A stretch of DNA of 24,601 nucleotides from DASZXJ01 sp035545895 (GTDB lineage Bacteria > Planctomycetota > Phycisphaerae > Tepidisphaerales > Tepidisphaeraceae). Both the position numbers and the translations under genes were made by a program. Numbering within the stretch: position 1 is the stretch's first letter; each line of letters opens with the position of its first letter. The notes beneath the pieces were generated by a model. The model saw only the letters and a list, made by a program, of their open reading frames with translations, did not search any database and was not told where the DNA came from. Shown in pieces: positions 16,359 to 23,663 of this stretch. The stretch is taken from positions 1 through 24,601 of the forward strand of contig DASZXJ010000234.1 of NCBI GenBank assembly GCA_035545895.1. Reading direction: 5' to 3'.

Positions 16359-17378
16359 ATGAGCACCACCGCGAGCAATTTGAACGTTCTTAAACCCCAG
16401 GACTTTGCCTCGGACCAGGATGTCCGCTGGTGTCCGGGTTGCGGCGATTATTCAATCCTCATGCAGGTCAAGAAGGTCTTCGCCAAGCTTGGCCTGGACC
16501 GCAGCAAGACCGTGTTCATCAGCGGCATCGGCTGTTCCAGCCGATTCCCGTATTACATGAACACGTACGGCATGCACAGTATCCATGGCCGCGCGCCGAC
16601 GTTCGTCAGCGGACTGAAAATCGCGCGTCCTGACCTGAACATCTGGATGGTGACCGGCGACGGCGACGGCCTGTCCATTGGCGGCAATCACCTGCTTCAT
16701 ATCATTCGCAGAAATGTCGATGTGAAGATCCTGCTTTTCAACAACCGCATCTACGGGCTGACCAAGGGCCAGTACAGTCCCACCAGCGAGCAGGGGAAGA
16801 AGACCAAGAGCACGCCGCTGGGTTCGCCCGATGCTCCGATTCGTCCGCTTTGCTTCGCCATTGGTGCTGAAGCGTCATTCGCTGCTCGCGCCATCGACCG
16901 CGATATCAAGCACTTGGAATACGTCCTTGAACGTGCTGCCAAGCACGTGGGCACTGCGTTCGTCGAAATCTATCAGAATTGCAACATCTTCAACGACGGT
17001 GCTTTCGAATATGCCACCGACAAGGAAACCAAGAGCGATACGACGCTGTATCTGGAACACGGCAAGCCGCTGGTCTTCGGCAAGGCTTCGGACAAGGGCA
17101 TTCGACTGCACGCGATGCGTCCCGAAGTGGTCGATCTGAAAACAGTCCCCAGGGACGATCTGCTCGTCCATGATGAGAAGGGGCCTTCCAGCCTGGCGTT
17201 CCTGTTAAGTCGGATGCGCCAGCCGGATTTCCCCGAACCTCTGGGCGTCTTCCGCGATGTCGAACAGGATCGCTATGTCGATCTGGTCCGCAAGCAGATC
17301 GAAAAGGCAAAGGCCGACAAGGGTGAAGGCGATATCCAGAAACTGATCGATGGCCCGGATACGTGGACGGTGTCATAA
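16359..17378 (+). CDS. korB: 2-oxoacid:ferredoxin oxidoreductase beta subunit
   Basis: The beta subunit binds thiamine diphosphate and, in this family, one [4Fe-4S] cluster. WCPGCGDYSIL (24-34) supplies C25 and C28. C59 (GIGCSSRFP) and C208 (IYQNCNIF) complete the usual four cluster ligands. The TPP/magnesium motif is GDGDGLSIGGNH (100-111) with NNRIYGLTKGQ (128-138). The 339 aa length is normal. The N-terminus (MSTTAS) resembles that of KorA. There is no strong ribosome binding site before ATG 16359. The gene shares a transcript with korA and ends at the terminator 17412-17440. Confidence 0.94.
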   Translation: MSTTASNLNVLKPQDFASDQDVRWCPGCGDYSILMQVKKVFAKLGLDRSKTVFISGIGCSSRFPYYMNTYGMHSIHGRAPTFVSGLKIARPDLNIWMVTGDGDGLSIGGNHLLHIIRRNVDVKILLFNNRIYGLTKGQYSPTSEQGKKTKSTPLGSPDAPIRPLCFAIGAEASFAARAIDRDIKHLEYVLERAAKHVGTAFVEIYQNCNIFNDGAFEYATDKETKSDTTLYLEHGKPLVFGKASDKGIRLHAMRPEVVDLKTVPRDDLLVHDEKGPSSLAFLLSRMRQPDFPEPLGVFRDVEQDRYVDLVRKQIEKAKADKGEGDIQKLIDGPDTWTVS

Positions 17379-17411
17379 GAGGACAAGGGGAAAATTCGAC
17401 AATATCATTTA

Positions 17412-17440
17412 GCCCGGCGTGATCACACGCCGGGTTTTTT
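17412..17440 (+). terminator. Rho-independent terminator after korB
   Basis: CCCGGCGTG (17413-17421) pairs perfectly with CACGCCGGG (17426-17434) around ATCA and is followed by six T. It lies 35 bases after the korB stop. Confidence 0.93.
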
Positions 17441-17509
17441 GTCATTTCAACCAATCCGGGACCGGTGACTATATTTATCGTCCATCAAGATTTTCTTGGG
17501 AGTTTGCCA

Positions 17510-18448
17510 ATGGTCAAAACGTGCATTGTTCTTTTCGTAATTACTCTGATCGCGCGTCCCATCGTAGCTGGCGAAGTCTTGCCATCACTCCAACCAAACC
17601 TCATCAATCACTTCACCTTCGATAATCCCGAAAATGGCGATCCCAAGTCCATCGTCGAACTCGACCTGGGTTCCGACAAGGTCAACATCAATCTGCTCAA
17701 CGGAGCTCCGCGCGTGCCGGATGGAGCATGGTCGGGCAGCAAATATTCGCTGGAGACGGGTCAGAAAAACACCAAGCCCAACGACGACTGGAAAGCCGGG
17801 GTGATGTTCCAAAGTTCGGCTGATTCGAAATTGCACGGTTCGCAGAACGTGGCGGGCGTGACGATCATGGGCTGGTTCAAGCCGCTCGCCGGGCCGGAGG
17901 GAAATCCGAGCATTAACACCAATCAGCCCAATTCGACAACGCGTTACAACGCGTTTGGCCTGGCCGGGCTGTTGCGCGGGGATGAAGGCGTGGGCAAACT
18001 CGACGGCCATGTCGTGCGGGCATTGCTCGAGGTGATCGGCGGAAAAGTGACGGCCATGGGACGAAGGCTCGACAATCAATCCGCCTCTGGCCAGCTTCCC
18101 TCCGTCGATTCGTGGGACGTTGTCATGCCGCCGAATAAATGGACGCACCTGGCCGCCAGCATCGACTTCGCCAACGGCAAGATGGCGCTCTATAAAAATG
18201 GCCAGCCGCTCGCGACCGGCGCGCTCAATGTCCGTTCATGGCTCAGCACCGGCGACAGCCGCACCAGCAACACCGCCGCTGGCGGTATCAAGATCGGCGG
18301 CAGTCATCCCAATAATCAAACCGAGCAAAATCCCTTCAATGGCCGAATCGATGAACTGATGTTCTTCAATAAAGCTCTGTCGGCCGAGGAAGTGGCGAGC
18401 CAGTACAAACTGATCAGCGATCCCAATCCCGCGGGTATGACAAGGTAA
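17510..18448 (+). CDS. Exported LamG / concanavalin A-like domain protein
   Basis: MVKTCIVLF...PIVA is a signal peptide, cleaved before GEV. The mature protein of about 290 residues has the layout of a LamG-like jelly roll: LINHFTFDNPENGDP near the start, VTIMGWFKP in the middle, NKWTHLAASIDFANGKMALY and KNGQPLATG, then FNGRIDELMFFNKALSAEEV at the end. Such domains bind glycans or other surface ligands. No catalytic residues or cell-wall anchor are seen. The frame is open from 17465, but ATG 17510 gives the signal peptide and follows GGGAG (17498-17502) by seven bases. It stands alone after the korB terminator. Confidence 0.85.
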   Translation: MVKTCIVLFVITLIARPIVAGEVLPSLQPNLINHFTFDNPENGDPKSIVELDLGSDKVNINLLNGAPRVPDGAWSGSKYSLETGQKNTKPNDDWKAGVMFQSSADSKLHGSQNVAGVTIMGWFKPLAGPEGNPSINTNQPNSTTRYNAFGLAGLLRGDEGVGKLDGHVVRALLEVIGGKVTAMGRRLDNQSASGQLPSVDSWDVVMPPNKWTHLAASIDFANGKMALYKNGQPLATGALNVRSWLSTGDSRTSNTAAGGIKIGGSHPNNQTEQNPFNGRIDELMFFNKALSAEEVASQYKLISDPNPAGMTR

Positions 18449-18646
18449 CAAGGAACTCAAATTCGTCGAATAGCCCAGGCTGCTTAAAACTCCAACCCCA
18501 AATCGAGGCGACAAGACACCAGTTGAACTTTTTCTGATTTCCCGCGATGAAATCGCATCACGTCGATCGGCTTCGGGCGGTGCAACCATCGCCGTTACTT
18601 CCATATTTGCGCCGTGGGATAGTCTGTTTTTCAAACTACTGCTCCG

Positions 18647-18956
18647 CTATACCTTGATTTTGGGATAGACGCTGGCGAGCTTGGTTCGAGCATCATCGAT
18701 CTTCATCTGCCAATCGACGCCTTTCTGCCGGCGGTTCACCGCCCCGGCAAACGCAACCGGATCATTGTCAATCCCCACGCATCGCAGGCCCAAACGTCGG
18801 GTGACAAGGGCCGTTGTGCCGCTGCCCAGGAATGGATCAACAACCCAGCCCGCCCTTGGGACAGAACGTGCGCAGGAAATGCTCGGCTTCGCTTTCAGGT
18901 TGTTCCCACGGATGGCGGTACGGTGACGATTTCCGCAAACTGTTCCCGCGCTGGTG
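18647..18956 (-). pseudogene. DNA methyltransferase (N4/N6, beta-class type) C-terminal remnant, frameshifted
   Basis: Read on the minus strand, YRHPWEQPESEAEHFLR is followed by FCPKGGL in one frame, then VVDPFLGSGTTALV and GLRCVGIDNDP in the next. DPFLGSGTT is methylase motif I, which in this class lies near the C-terminus and binds S-adenosylmethionine. Removing one base from the CCC run at 18844-18846 joins the frames perfectly. The catalytic (D/S)PPY part and the rest of the N-terminus are missing; the similarity stops near 18956, just before the inverted repeat at 18987-19099. What remains is about 100 codons and cannot make an active enzyme. Confidence 0.8.
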
Positions 18957-18986
18957 CATTGTAAGACTCGGCCCAAGCTGCAACCG

Positions 18987-19099
18987 GGTACGGGTGCAGT
19001 TTAGTGTGACACGGCCTTTCCAGGCCGTGCAAGGTACCGCATGGGCTGGAAAGCCCATGTCACAATAGGCTCCCTTTTTCTTCAAACTGCACCAGTACC
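18987..19099. repeat. Twin-hairpin element within a larger inverted repeat
   Basis: The core 19005-19064 begins TGTGACA and ends TGTCACA and contains two perfect 8-bp hairpins. CACGGCCT pairs with AGGCCGTG around TTCC, and CATGGGCT pairs with AGCCCATG around GGAA, so the two loops complement each other. Outside the core, 16-base arms (18987-19002 and 19084-19099) are inverted repeats matching at 15 of 16 bases. This looks like a REP/BIME-like or miniature transposable unit. It abuts the broken methyltransferase. Confidence 0.75.
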
Positions 19100-19257
19100 T
19101 GCAACCGCGTTTGCGTTGTCGGGGTTGACGCTTCGGTATTGGTGTGTACGATTCATGCCGGAAGTGACGATTGCGACTAAAATGCGACTACAGCATAAAA
19201 TCTGATGGAAAATCGGAGTTTGAAAAATGCTGTAAGTTGAGGAATAGAAATACTTTC

Positions 19258-19331
19258 GGGCGGTTAGCTCAGTTGGCTAGAGTACCAGCATGACACGCTG
19301 GGGGTCACAGGTTCGAGCCCTGTACCGCCCA
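19258..19331 (+). tRNA. tRNA-Val (anticodon GAC)
   Basis: The acceptor stem GGGCGGT (19258-19264) pairs with ACCGCCC (19324-19330), followed by discriminator A. The D arm has GCTCAGTTGGC. The anticodon stem CCAGC/GCTGG holds the loop ATGACAC with anticodon GAC. The T arm has GGTTCGAGCCC. The CCA end is not encoded. A weak promoter-like TTGAAA (19220) and AATAGA (19243) lie upstream. The gene overlaps the integrase remnant on the other strand, consistent with use as an attachment site. Confidence 0.95.
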
Positions 19332-19577
19332 CTTTTAGAGATTGCACGGAAGCGCACTCAGTGCAATCGACTGCAATTTCCGGGGGTTTTTCGATATCGT
19401 TAGATTCCACTTTTCCTTCAGTTGCTTCCAGTTTCACGTCATGCTGCGCCGCTTTTTGCGCCACTTTTCCCGCCGCTCTCCGGAAGTCGCCGTCAAGGTC
19501 GACTGAGGTCGCATAGTGCTTTGCAGCCACTGCGGGAGAATTGTCTATCCATTTGCAGACCGTAGCCAGTGGATCGT
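19264..19577 (-). pseudogene. Tyrosine integrase C-terminal remnant overlapping tRNA-Val
   Basis: On the minus strand the segment VCKWIDNSPAVAAKHYATS carries the last helix of a tyrosine recombinase, with the catalytic Tyr at 19513-19515. It is followed by DGDFRRAAGKVAQKAAQ, as in many planctomycete integrases. The frame then runs into the tRNA gene, where the antisense of the T arm and anticodon arm reads GGTGLEPVTPSV before stopping. Integrases of elements inserted in tRNA genes often end this way. The Arg-His-Arg part is missing, replaced upstream by the antisense of the transposase tail at 19606-19773. It is not functional. Confidence 0.72.
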
Positions 19578-19605
19578 CAGCGTCGATTTTAAGGGTAACG
19601 ATATG

Positions 19606-19773
19606 AGTTGGTCGATCTTTCGTTTGGGCATGGACACCCAAACGCTGATCGCCAGAGAAGTGGCAATGTGGGAAAAGGCTCGCAACGCCCGTGGAGCGAA
19701 GATTCATTGGACCTTTACGTTGGCGTCCGCGCGTCGGAAGCTGCAAAAACTCTACCCGTCAATCGAAGATTGA
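19606..19773 (+). pseudogene. IS630-like transposase C-terminal remnant
   Basis: The plus-strand segment FRLGMDTQTLIAREVAMW, then EKARNARGAKIHWTFT and ASARRKLQKLYPSIED, resembles the end of IS630-family DDE transposases, where a pattern I.W.FT...AR.KL..LYP is usual. About 56 codons remain with a normal stop. The DDE catalytic part is absent and the upstream frame is antisense to the integrase remnant. The family name rests on remembered motifs and needs a search. Confidence 0.5.
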
Positions 19774-19849
19774 CAGAGCACTAGCGAAGTCGATTTTTCA
19801 ATTCGTCGATTGTCAGCGGCGGGCCTTTGGGACTATGTAGGTCGTTAAT

Positions 19850-20016
19850 CTACGCTTGAGGATCGTCCGCCGCCTGTTGCGTGTCTTCCCGCAAATCTTC
19901 AATCTCGGCGACGTTGTACTGTTCGGATTGTTGCCCGGCTTTTTCGCCCGCCCGTGGTTCATCAAGATTTTGTAGTCGTGTTCCGACACACCCGCCTTGC
20001 GTGCGGCGTTCTGGAA
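19850..20016 (-). pseudogene. Second integrase-like remnant, frameshifted
   Basis: On the minus strand FQNAARKAGVSEHDYKILMN, then HG, resembles the region around the conserved histidine of tyrosine integrases. In the next frame YNVAEIEDLREDTQQAADD follows and stops at 19850-19852. The two pieces fit one decayed C-terminus with a frame change near 19960. The rest of the 19774-20123 gap holds no gene I can support. Confidence 0.4.
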
Positions 20017-20123
20017 TCATCATCCGTGCGGATGTACTCTTTCAGCTTGCCGATACAGACGGCTGTACCCTTCATGCTGGTCGTGGGAAACCGCCCGAAA
20101 CGATACAGAAGTATATTCCTGGT

Positions 20124-21128
20124 TCATGCCTTTGCAACCGCGGAATGAGGTATTTGGTTTTCCGTGGCTTGCCTGTAAATCTGTCCGAAAATGATCCAAA
20201 GCAATACCCCCAATGACGCAACTCCCAAACCGATGATCATACTAAGACTGAAATTGCCGATCACCGGAGGCTCGACGCGAAGCAATTCAAGGATGAATCG
20301 CGTCGATCCCTCAAGCAAAAGCATCAACGCAAATGCCCGGCCGGTTGCGTGAGGCAAAGTGAAATAGGTCAATGAAATGGCTGCGATAAGAAACGCTGTG
20401 AATGCGCTGTAAAGTTGCGCCGGGTGCAGCCACAGCGACTTTTGCGAGGCAGCCATTGCAGGCGCCTGGGGATCAATCGGTATTGGCAAACCAAGGGAAC
20501 CTTTTTGGCTGAGCGTCTTGTTGGCCAGTTCCTCTTTCGTGAGCAGCCGCTTGCCATCAGGACTATCAATCAGCAATTCGCTCGGGACCGCGATTTTTCC
20601 CTCGGCAACTTCCTCTTCATAGGCCAGGCTGTGATACGGAAATTGCACCGCCCAGGGCAGATCGCATTGATCTCCATAACAGCAGCCGTTTAGAAAACAG
20701 CCGATTCTTCCAAAGCCAAGCCCCAGCACAATGCACGGCGCGACAATATCCATTCCCAGGCGAATCGGAATCTTTTTCTTAATCGCATAAAAAACCAAAG
20801 AAGGGAACGCGAGCAAAAACCCGCCGTAATAGGTCAATCCGCCGCTTCGGATATTGATCGCGTCAAAAAAATTGTCCCAGACGGATCGGGTGGGTGTCAC
20901 CGTCGTGTACTGACTGATATTTTCAATGACGTGCGAAATCCGCGCGCCGGCAATTCCCGTAATCAGGGCGATCAACCCCGCATTCACAAACAGTTCCGGG
21001 TTCAAGCCGCTGCGTTTGGCCAGAAACTGCGCGAGTTGAATCGCGCAGAGAAATCCGATCACCATCATCAAGCCATAGCTGTAGATCGGAAGGTTCAATA
21101 TCGGGATTCGGAATAGCTCTTGAAGCAT
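20124..21128 (-). CDS. lgt: Prolipoprotein diacylglyceryl transferase (Lgt)
   Basis: Lgt moves a diacylglyceryl group from phosphatidylglycerol to the lipobox cysteine of prolipoproteins in the inner membrane. The signature GRIGCFLNGCCYG (140-152) contains R141 and N147, and TRFILELLR carries the second essential Arg and Glu. About seven hydrophobic helices are visible in 334 aa. The motif that reads FHGG in E. coli (His103) is YYGG here, a replacement I believe occurs in other planctomycetes. The loop before HPAQLY is long and hydrophilic. The gene lies 37 bases after panC on the same strand, so it probably ends a rimO-panC-lgt operon. The lipoprotein at 2938-3564 is a plausible substrate. 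Confidence 0.95.
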   Translation of the reverse strand: MLQELFRIPILNLPIYSYGLMMVIGFLCAIQLAQFLAKRSGLNPELFVNAGLIALITGIAGARISHVIENISQYTTVTPTRSVWDNFFDAINIRSGGLTYYGGFLLAFPSLVFYAIKKKIPIRLGMDIVAPCIVLGLGFGRIGCFLNGCCYGDQCDLPWAVQFPYHSLAYEEEVAEGKIAVPSELLIDSPDGKRLLTKEELANKTLSQKGSLGLPIPIDPQAPAMAASQKSLWLHPAQLYSAFTAFLIAAISLTYFTLPHATGRAFALMLLLEGSTRFILELLRVEPPVIGNFSLSMIIGLGVASLGVLLWIIFGQIYRQATENQIPHSAVAKA

Positions 21129-21165
21129 ATCTCAAACTCTAGGCTCAGGTCGTCGCAGTGTACAT

Positions 21166-22020
21166 TCACGCCGGCGAAACGGTCATATTATCGATGAGTC
21201 GAGTGTTTCCAACGCGCGCGGCAATCGCCAGCACGGTGGGACCGGTGAGTATATCGACGGGCTTGAGCGTCAGCGAATCCACCGCCGCCACATAATCAAT
21301 CGAAACTGGCACCCGTCCGAGCGTTCCGGGATCAAGCAAAACGTTTTGCATTAACGCAACCAGCCGATTGGATCGCTTTTCCCCGCCACTGACCTCGCCT
21401 TGCGCGAGCATGAGTGCGCGGCTGATCGAAAGCGCGCGCTGCCATTCATCGGGCGACAAATATTGATTCCGGCTGCTCATTGCCAGGCCGTCCTTTTCGC
21501 GAACGGTGGGACAGCCCACAATCTTGACCGGCCAGTCCATCGCTTCGGTCATCGCACTGATGATCCGAAGCTGCTGAAAATCTTTTTGGCCAAACAATGC
21601 CGTCTGCGGCTGAATGATGTTGAACAGCTTCCCGACGATCTGGCAGACGCCCTTAAAATGTCCCGGCCGATGTTTGCCTTCGAGTACATCGCTTAAATGC
21701 GGCAGATCGACAATGACATGAGGCATTCCGGGGCGATACATCTCTTCCTCGGATGGATTAAAGACCATCGCAACGCCCGCATCTTCACATTTTTTCAAGT
21801 CTGATTCGATCGGGCGGGGATACTTCGAAAAATCTTCGCGCGGGCCGAACTGCGTGGGATTGACAAAGATGCTGACCGCGACGTGGTCGGCATGTTGCCG
21901 GGCTTGTCTGATTAGAGAGATATGCCCATCGTGCAGGGCGCCCATCGTCGGCACGAGCGCCACCGTCTGCATTTCGCCACGGCGCCGGCGGCATTCGTCG
22001 ATGGTATGAACAACATTCAT
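21166..22020 (-). CDS. panC: Pantothenate synthetase (pantoate--beta-alanine ligase)
   Basis: PanC joins pantoate and beta-alanine with ATP to make pantothenate, the precursor of coenzyme A, in the cytoplasm. The nucleotidyl-transferase signature is PTMGALHDGHISLI (24-37), with H30 and H33 as the HxGH pair. FVNPTQFGP, FGQKDFQQL and MSSRNQYLS complete the active site. The 284 aa length is typical. Its ATG overlaps the rimO stop by four bases (22017-22020), a sign of translational coupling. No panB or panD is in the window. Confidence 0.96.
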   Translation of the reverse strand: MNVVHTIDECRRRRGEMQTVALVPTMGALHDGHISLIRQARQHADHVAVSIFVNPTQFGPREDFSKYPRPIESDLKKCEDAGVAMVFNPSEEEMYRPGMPHVIVDLPHLSDVLEGKHRPGHFKGVCQIVGKLFNIIQPQTALFGQKDFQQLRIISAMTEAMDWPVKIVGCPTVREKDGLAMSSRNQYLSPDEWQRALSISRALMLAQGEVSGGEKRSNRLVALMQNVLLDPGTLGRVPVSIDYVAAVDSLTLKPVDILTGPTVLAIAARVGNTRLIDNMTVSPA

Positions 22021-23471
22021 GCAAGCACTGGCAGCGAACGCTTGGTGGCAACCACGGGCGACGCTTCCAGATCATAACCGCTGGCGCCGATGATTCGTAC
22101 ATTGACAAATTGCCCCGCGTGAAGTTTTTTCCCTTGAACCTTTACGACTGAATCGATGTCGGGAGCCTGAGATTGGGATCGAGCGTTAAACAGGCCCGCT
22201 GAAGTGGGTCCGCCGGGCGCGTCGATCAGCGCTTCAATCTCCTTTCCAACCAGCGCGCGAGCTTTTCCAAAGGCAATGTCCTGTTGCGCGAGCATCAATT
22301 CTTCAACGCGGCGTTGTTTGATTTCATCCGGAACTTGATCGGGGAGCCGGCCCATGGCTGTGCCCGGTTCTTGTGAGTAGGGGAACACGCCCATCATGTC
22401 GAAGCCAAAATCCTTCACGAACTGCACCAGTTCCGCATGTTGCTGATCCGTCTCGCCGGGCGCGCCAGCGATAAACGTCGTGCGAATTGCAATTCCGGGA
22501 ATGCGTTTGCGCAATTTGCTCAACAGCACCTCGGTTTGCTTGCGCGTCACTCGCCGCCGCATCGTTGCGAGCAATTCATCGTTGATATGTTGCAGCGGCA
22601 TGTCGATGTATTTCACGACCCGATCACAATCCGCGATCGCATCGATCATTTCATCAGTAAAACAACTTGGATAAGCGTACATGAGCCGCAGCCAACGAAC
22701 GTCTTTCAATTCCCTGTCGAGTTTGCGAAGCATGCCCGCGAGTCCGGCAGCGTATCCAATGTCCGTGCCATAACTGGTCGTGTCCTGGCCGATCAAATTC
22801 AGCTCAACCGCGCCGTCAGAGGCCAGTTCCCGCGCTTCGGCGATCAGCTGATCGATCGGTTTTGACCTCATCGGACCGCGAATCGACGGAATCGTACAAA
22901 ACGTGCAACCCTGATTGCACCCCTCGCTGATCCGCAAGTACGCGTAGTGTCGCGGAGTGAGGCGCAGTCTTCCCCGATCATCCTCAAACACCGGCAAGCC
23001 CACGGCTTTGCCGTGGGCGGTCTTTTTCGAAGGATTCAATTCCCGCGACAAATCATGATACTTCCCCAGAAAATGCCCATGCGCCTGTCGCGGATTCTCC
23101 TGCCCCCGCACGGCTTGGACGATATGCTCGCGATCAAACACTCCCACCAGCCGATCGATCCCCGGCACTTCGCTGAGAAGATCGGTCTTGTGACGCTGAA
23201 CCAAGCACCCCGCGACGATGACTCGCTTGCACTTGCCACGGGTCTTGAAATCCACGGCCTGTCGTATTTCGGCCAGTGATTCGGTTTTTGATGCTTCAAG
23301 AAAACCGCAGGTGTTGATGATGATTGCATCGGCGTGGCCGGCATCAGCGGAAATGGTCAATCCATCTTGCGCAATCAGGCCCAACATCCGTTCGCTATCC
23401 ACAAGGTTCTTGGGACAGCCCAAACTGACAAAGGCGACCGTTTTAATAGATTGGGTGGCAATCTTGACCAT
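22017..23471 (-). CDS. rimO: Ribosomal protein S12 methylthiotransferase (RimO)
   Basis: RimO is a radical SAM enzyme that adds a methylthio group to an aspartate of ribosomal protein S12. The N-terminal domain has cluster cysteines C19 (SLGCPKN), C55 (NTCGFLE) and C89 (VAGCLV). The radical SAM motif is CNQGCTFC (185-192) followed by IPSIRGPMRS, which is characteristic of RimO. A TRAM domain ends the protein near 410-480. At 484 aa it is somewhat longer than E. coli RimO (441). Part of the extra length is the linker NPSKKTAHGKAVGLP, whose DNA is a perfect palindrome (22998-23018). The gene leads a minus-strand operon with panC and lgt. It diverges from folC across 192 bases. Confidence 0.95.
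   Translation of the reverse strand: MVKIATQSIKTVAFVSLGCPKNLVDSERMLGLIAQDGLTISADAGHADAIIINTCGFLEASKTESLAEIRQAVDFKTRGKCKRVIVAGCLVQRHKTDLLSEVPGIDRLVGVFDREHIVQAVRGQENPRQAHGHFLGKYHDLSRELNPSKKTAHGKAVGLPVFEDDRGRLRLTPRHYAYLRISEGCNQGCTFCTIPSIRGPMRSKPIDQLIAEARELASDGAVELNLIGQDTTSYGTDIGYAAGLAGMLRKLDRELKDVRWLRLMYAYPSCFTDEMIDAIADCDRVVKYIDMPLQHINDELLATMRRRVTRKQTEVLLSKLRKRIPGIAIRTTFIAGAPGETDQQHAELVQFVKDFGFDMMGVFPYSQEPGTAMGRLPDQVPDEIKQRRVEELMLAQQDIAFGKARALVGKEIEALIDAPGGPTSAGLFNARSQSQAPDIDSVVKVQGKKLHAGQFVNVRIIGASGYDLEASPVVATKRSLPVLA
22998..23018. repeat. Palindrome inside rimO, GCCCACGGC-TTT-GCCGTGGGC
   Basis: A perfect nine-base stem with a three-base loop lies in frame in the rimO coding sequence and encodes AHGKAVG, residues 152-158. 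It sits in the linker between the two cluster domains, where an insertion would be tolerated. The same stem occurs in an intergenic gap at 10481-10499, so this looks like a repeat that entered a gene without breaking it. Confidence 0.6.
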
Positions 23472-23663
23472 AACAAAGGGTGGGACTGTAACCCGTCAGA
23501 CTCATCATGTAAACGCTCGAATAATCTTGCTGCCAATTTGGCATTAAGATCGATTGCGGAGTGCTCCTTTTCTGTATTTATGAGTGTGTTATAAGCGACT
23601 GGCCTGTGGGGAGTTAGGGATTCGGTTGAAAGGAGGCTACAGAACTGATACTATCACTCAACT

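Noticed and set aside
19881..20216. Plus-strand 111-codon frame
   Set aside because: The translation is Ser/Cys/Arg-rich with no family features. The minus strand here shows integrase-like residues, and the end overlaps lgt.
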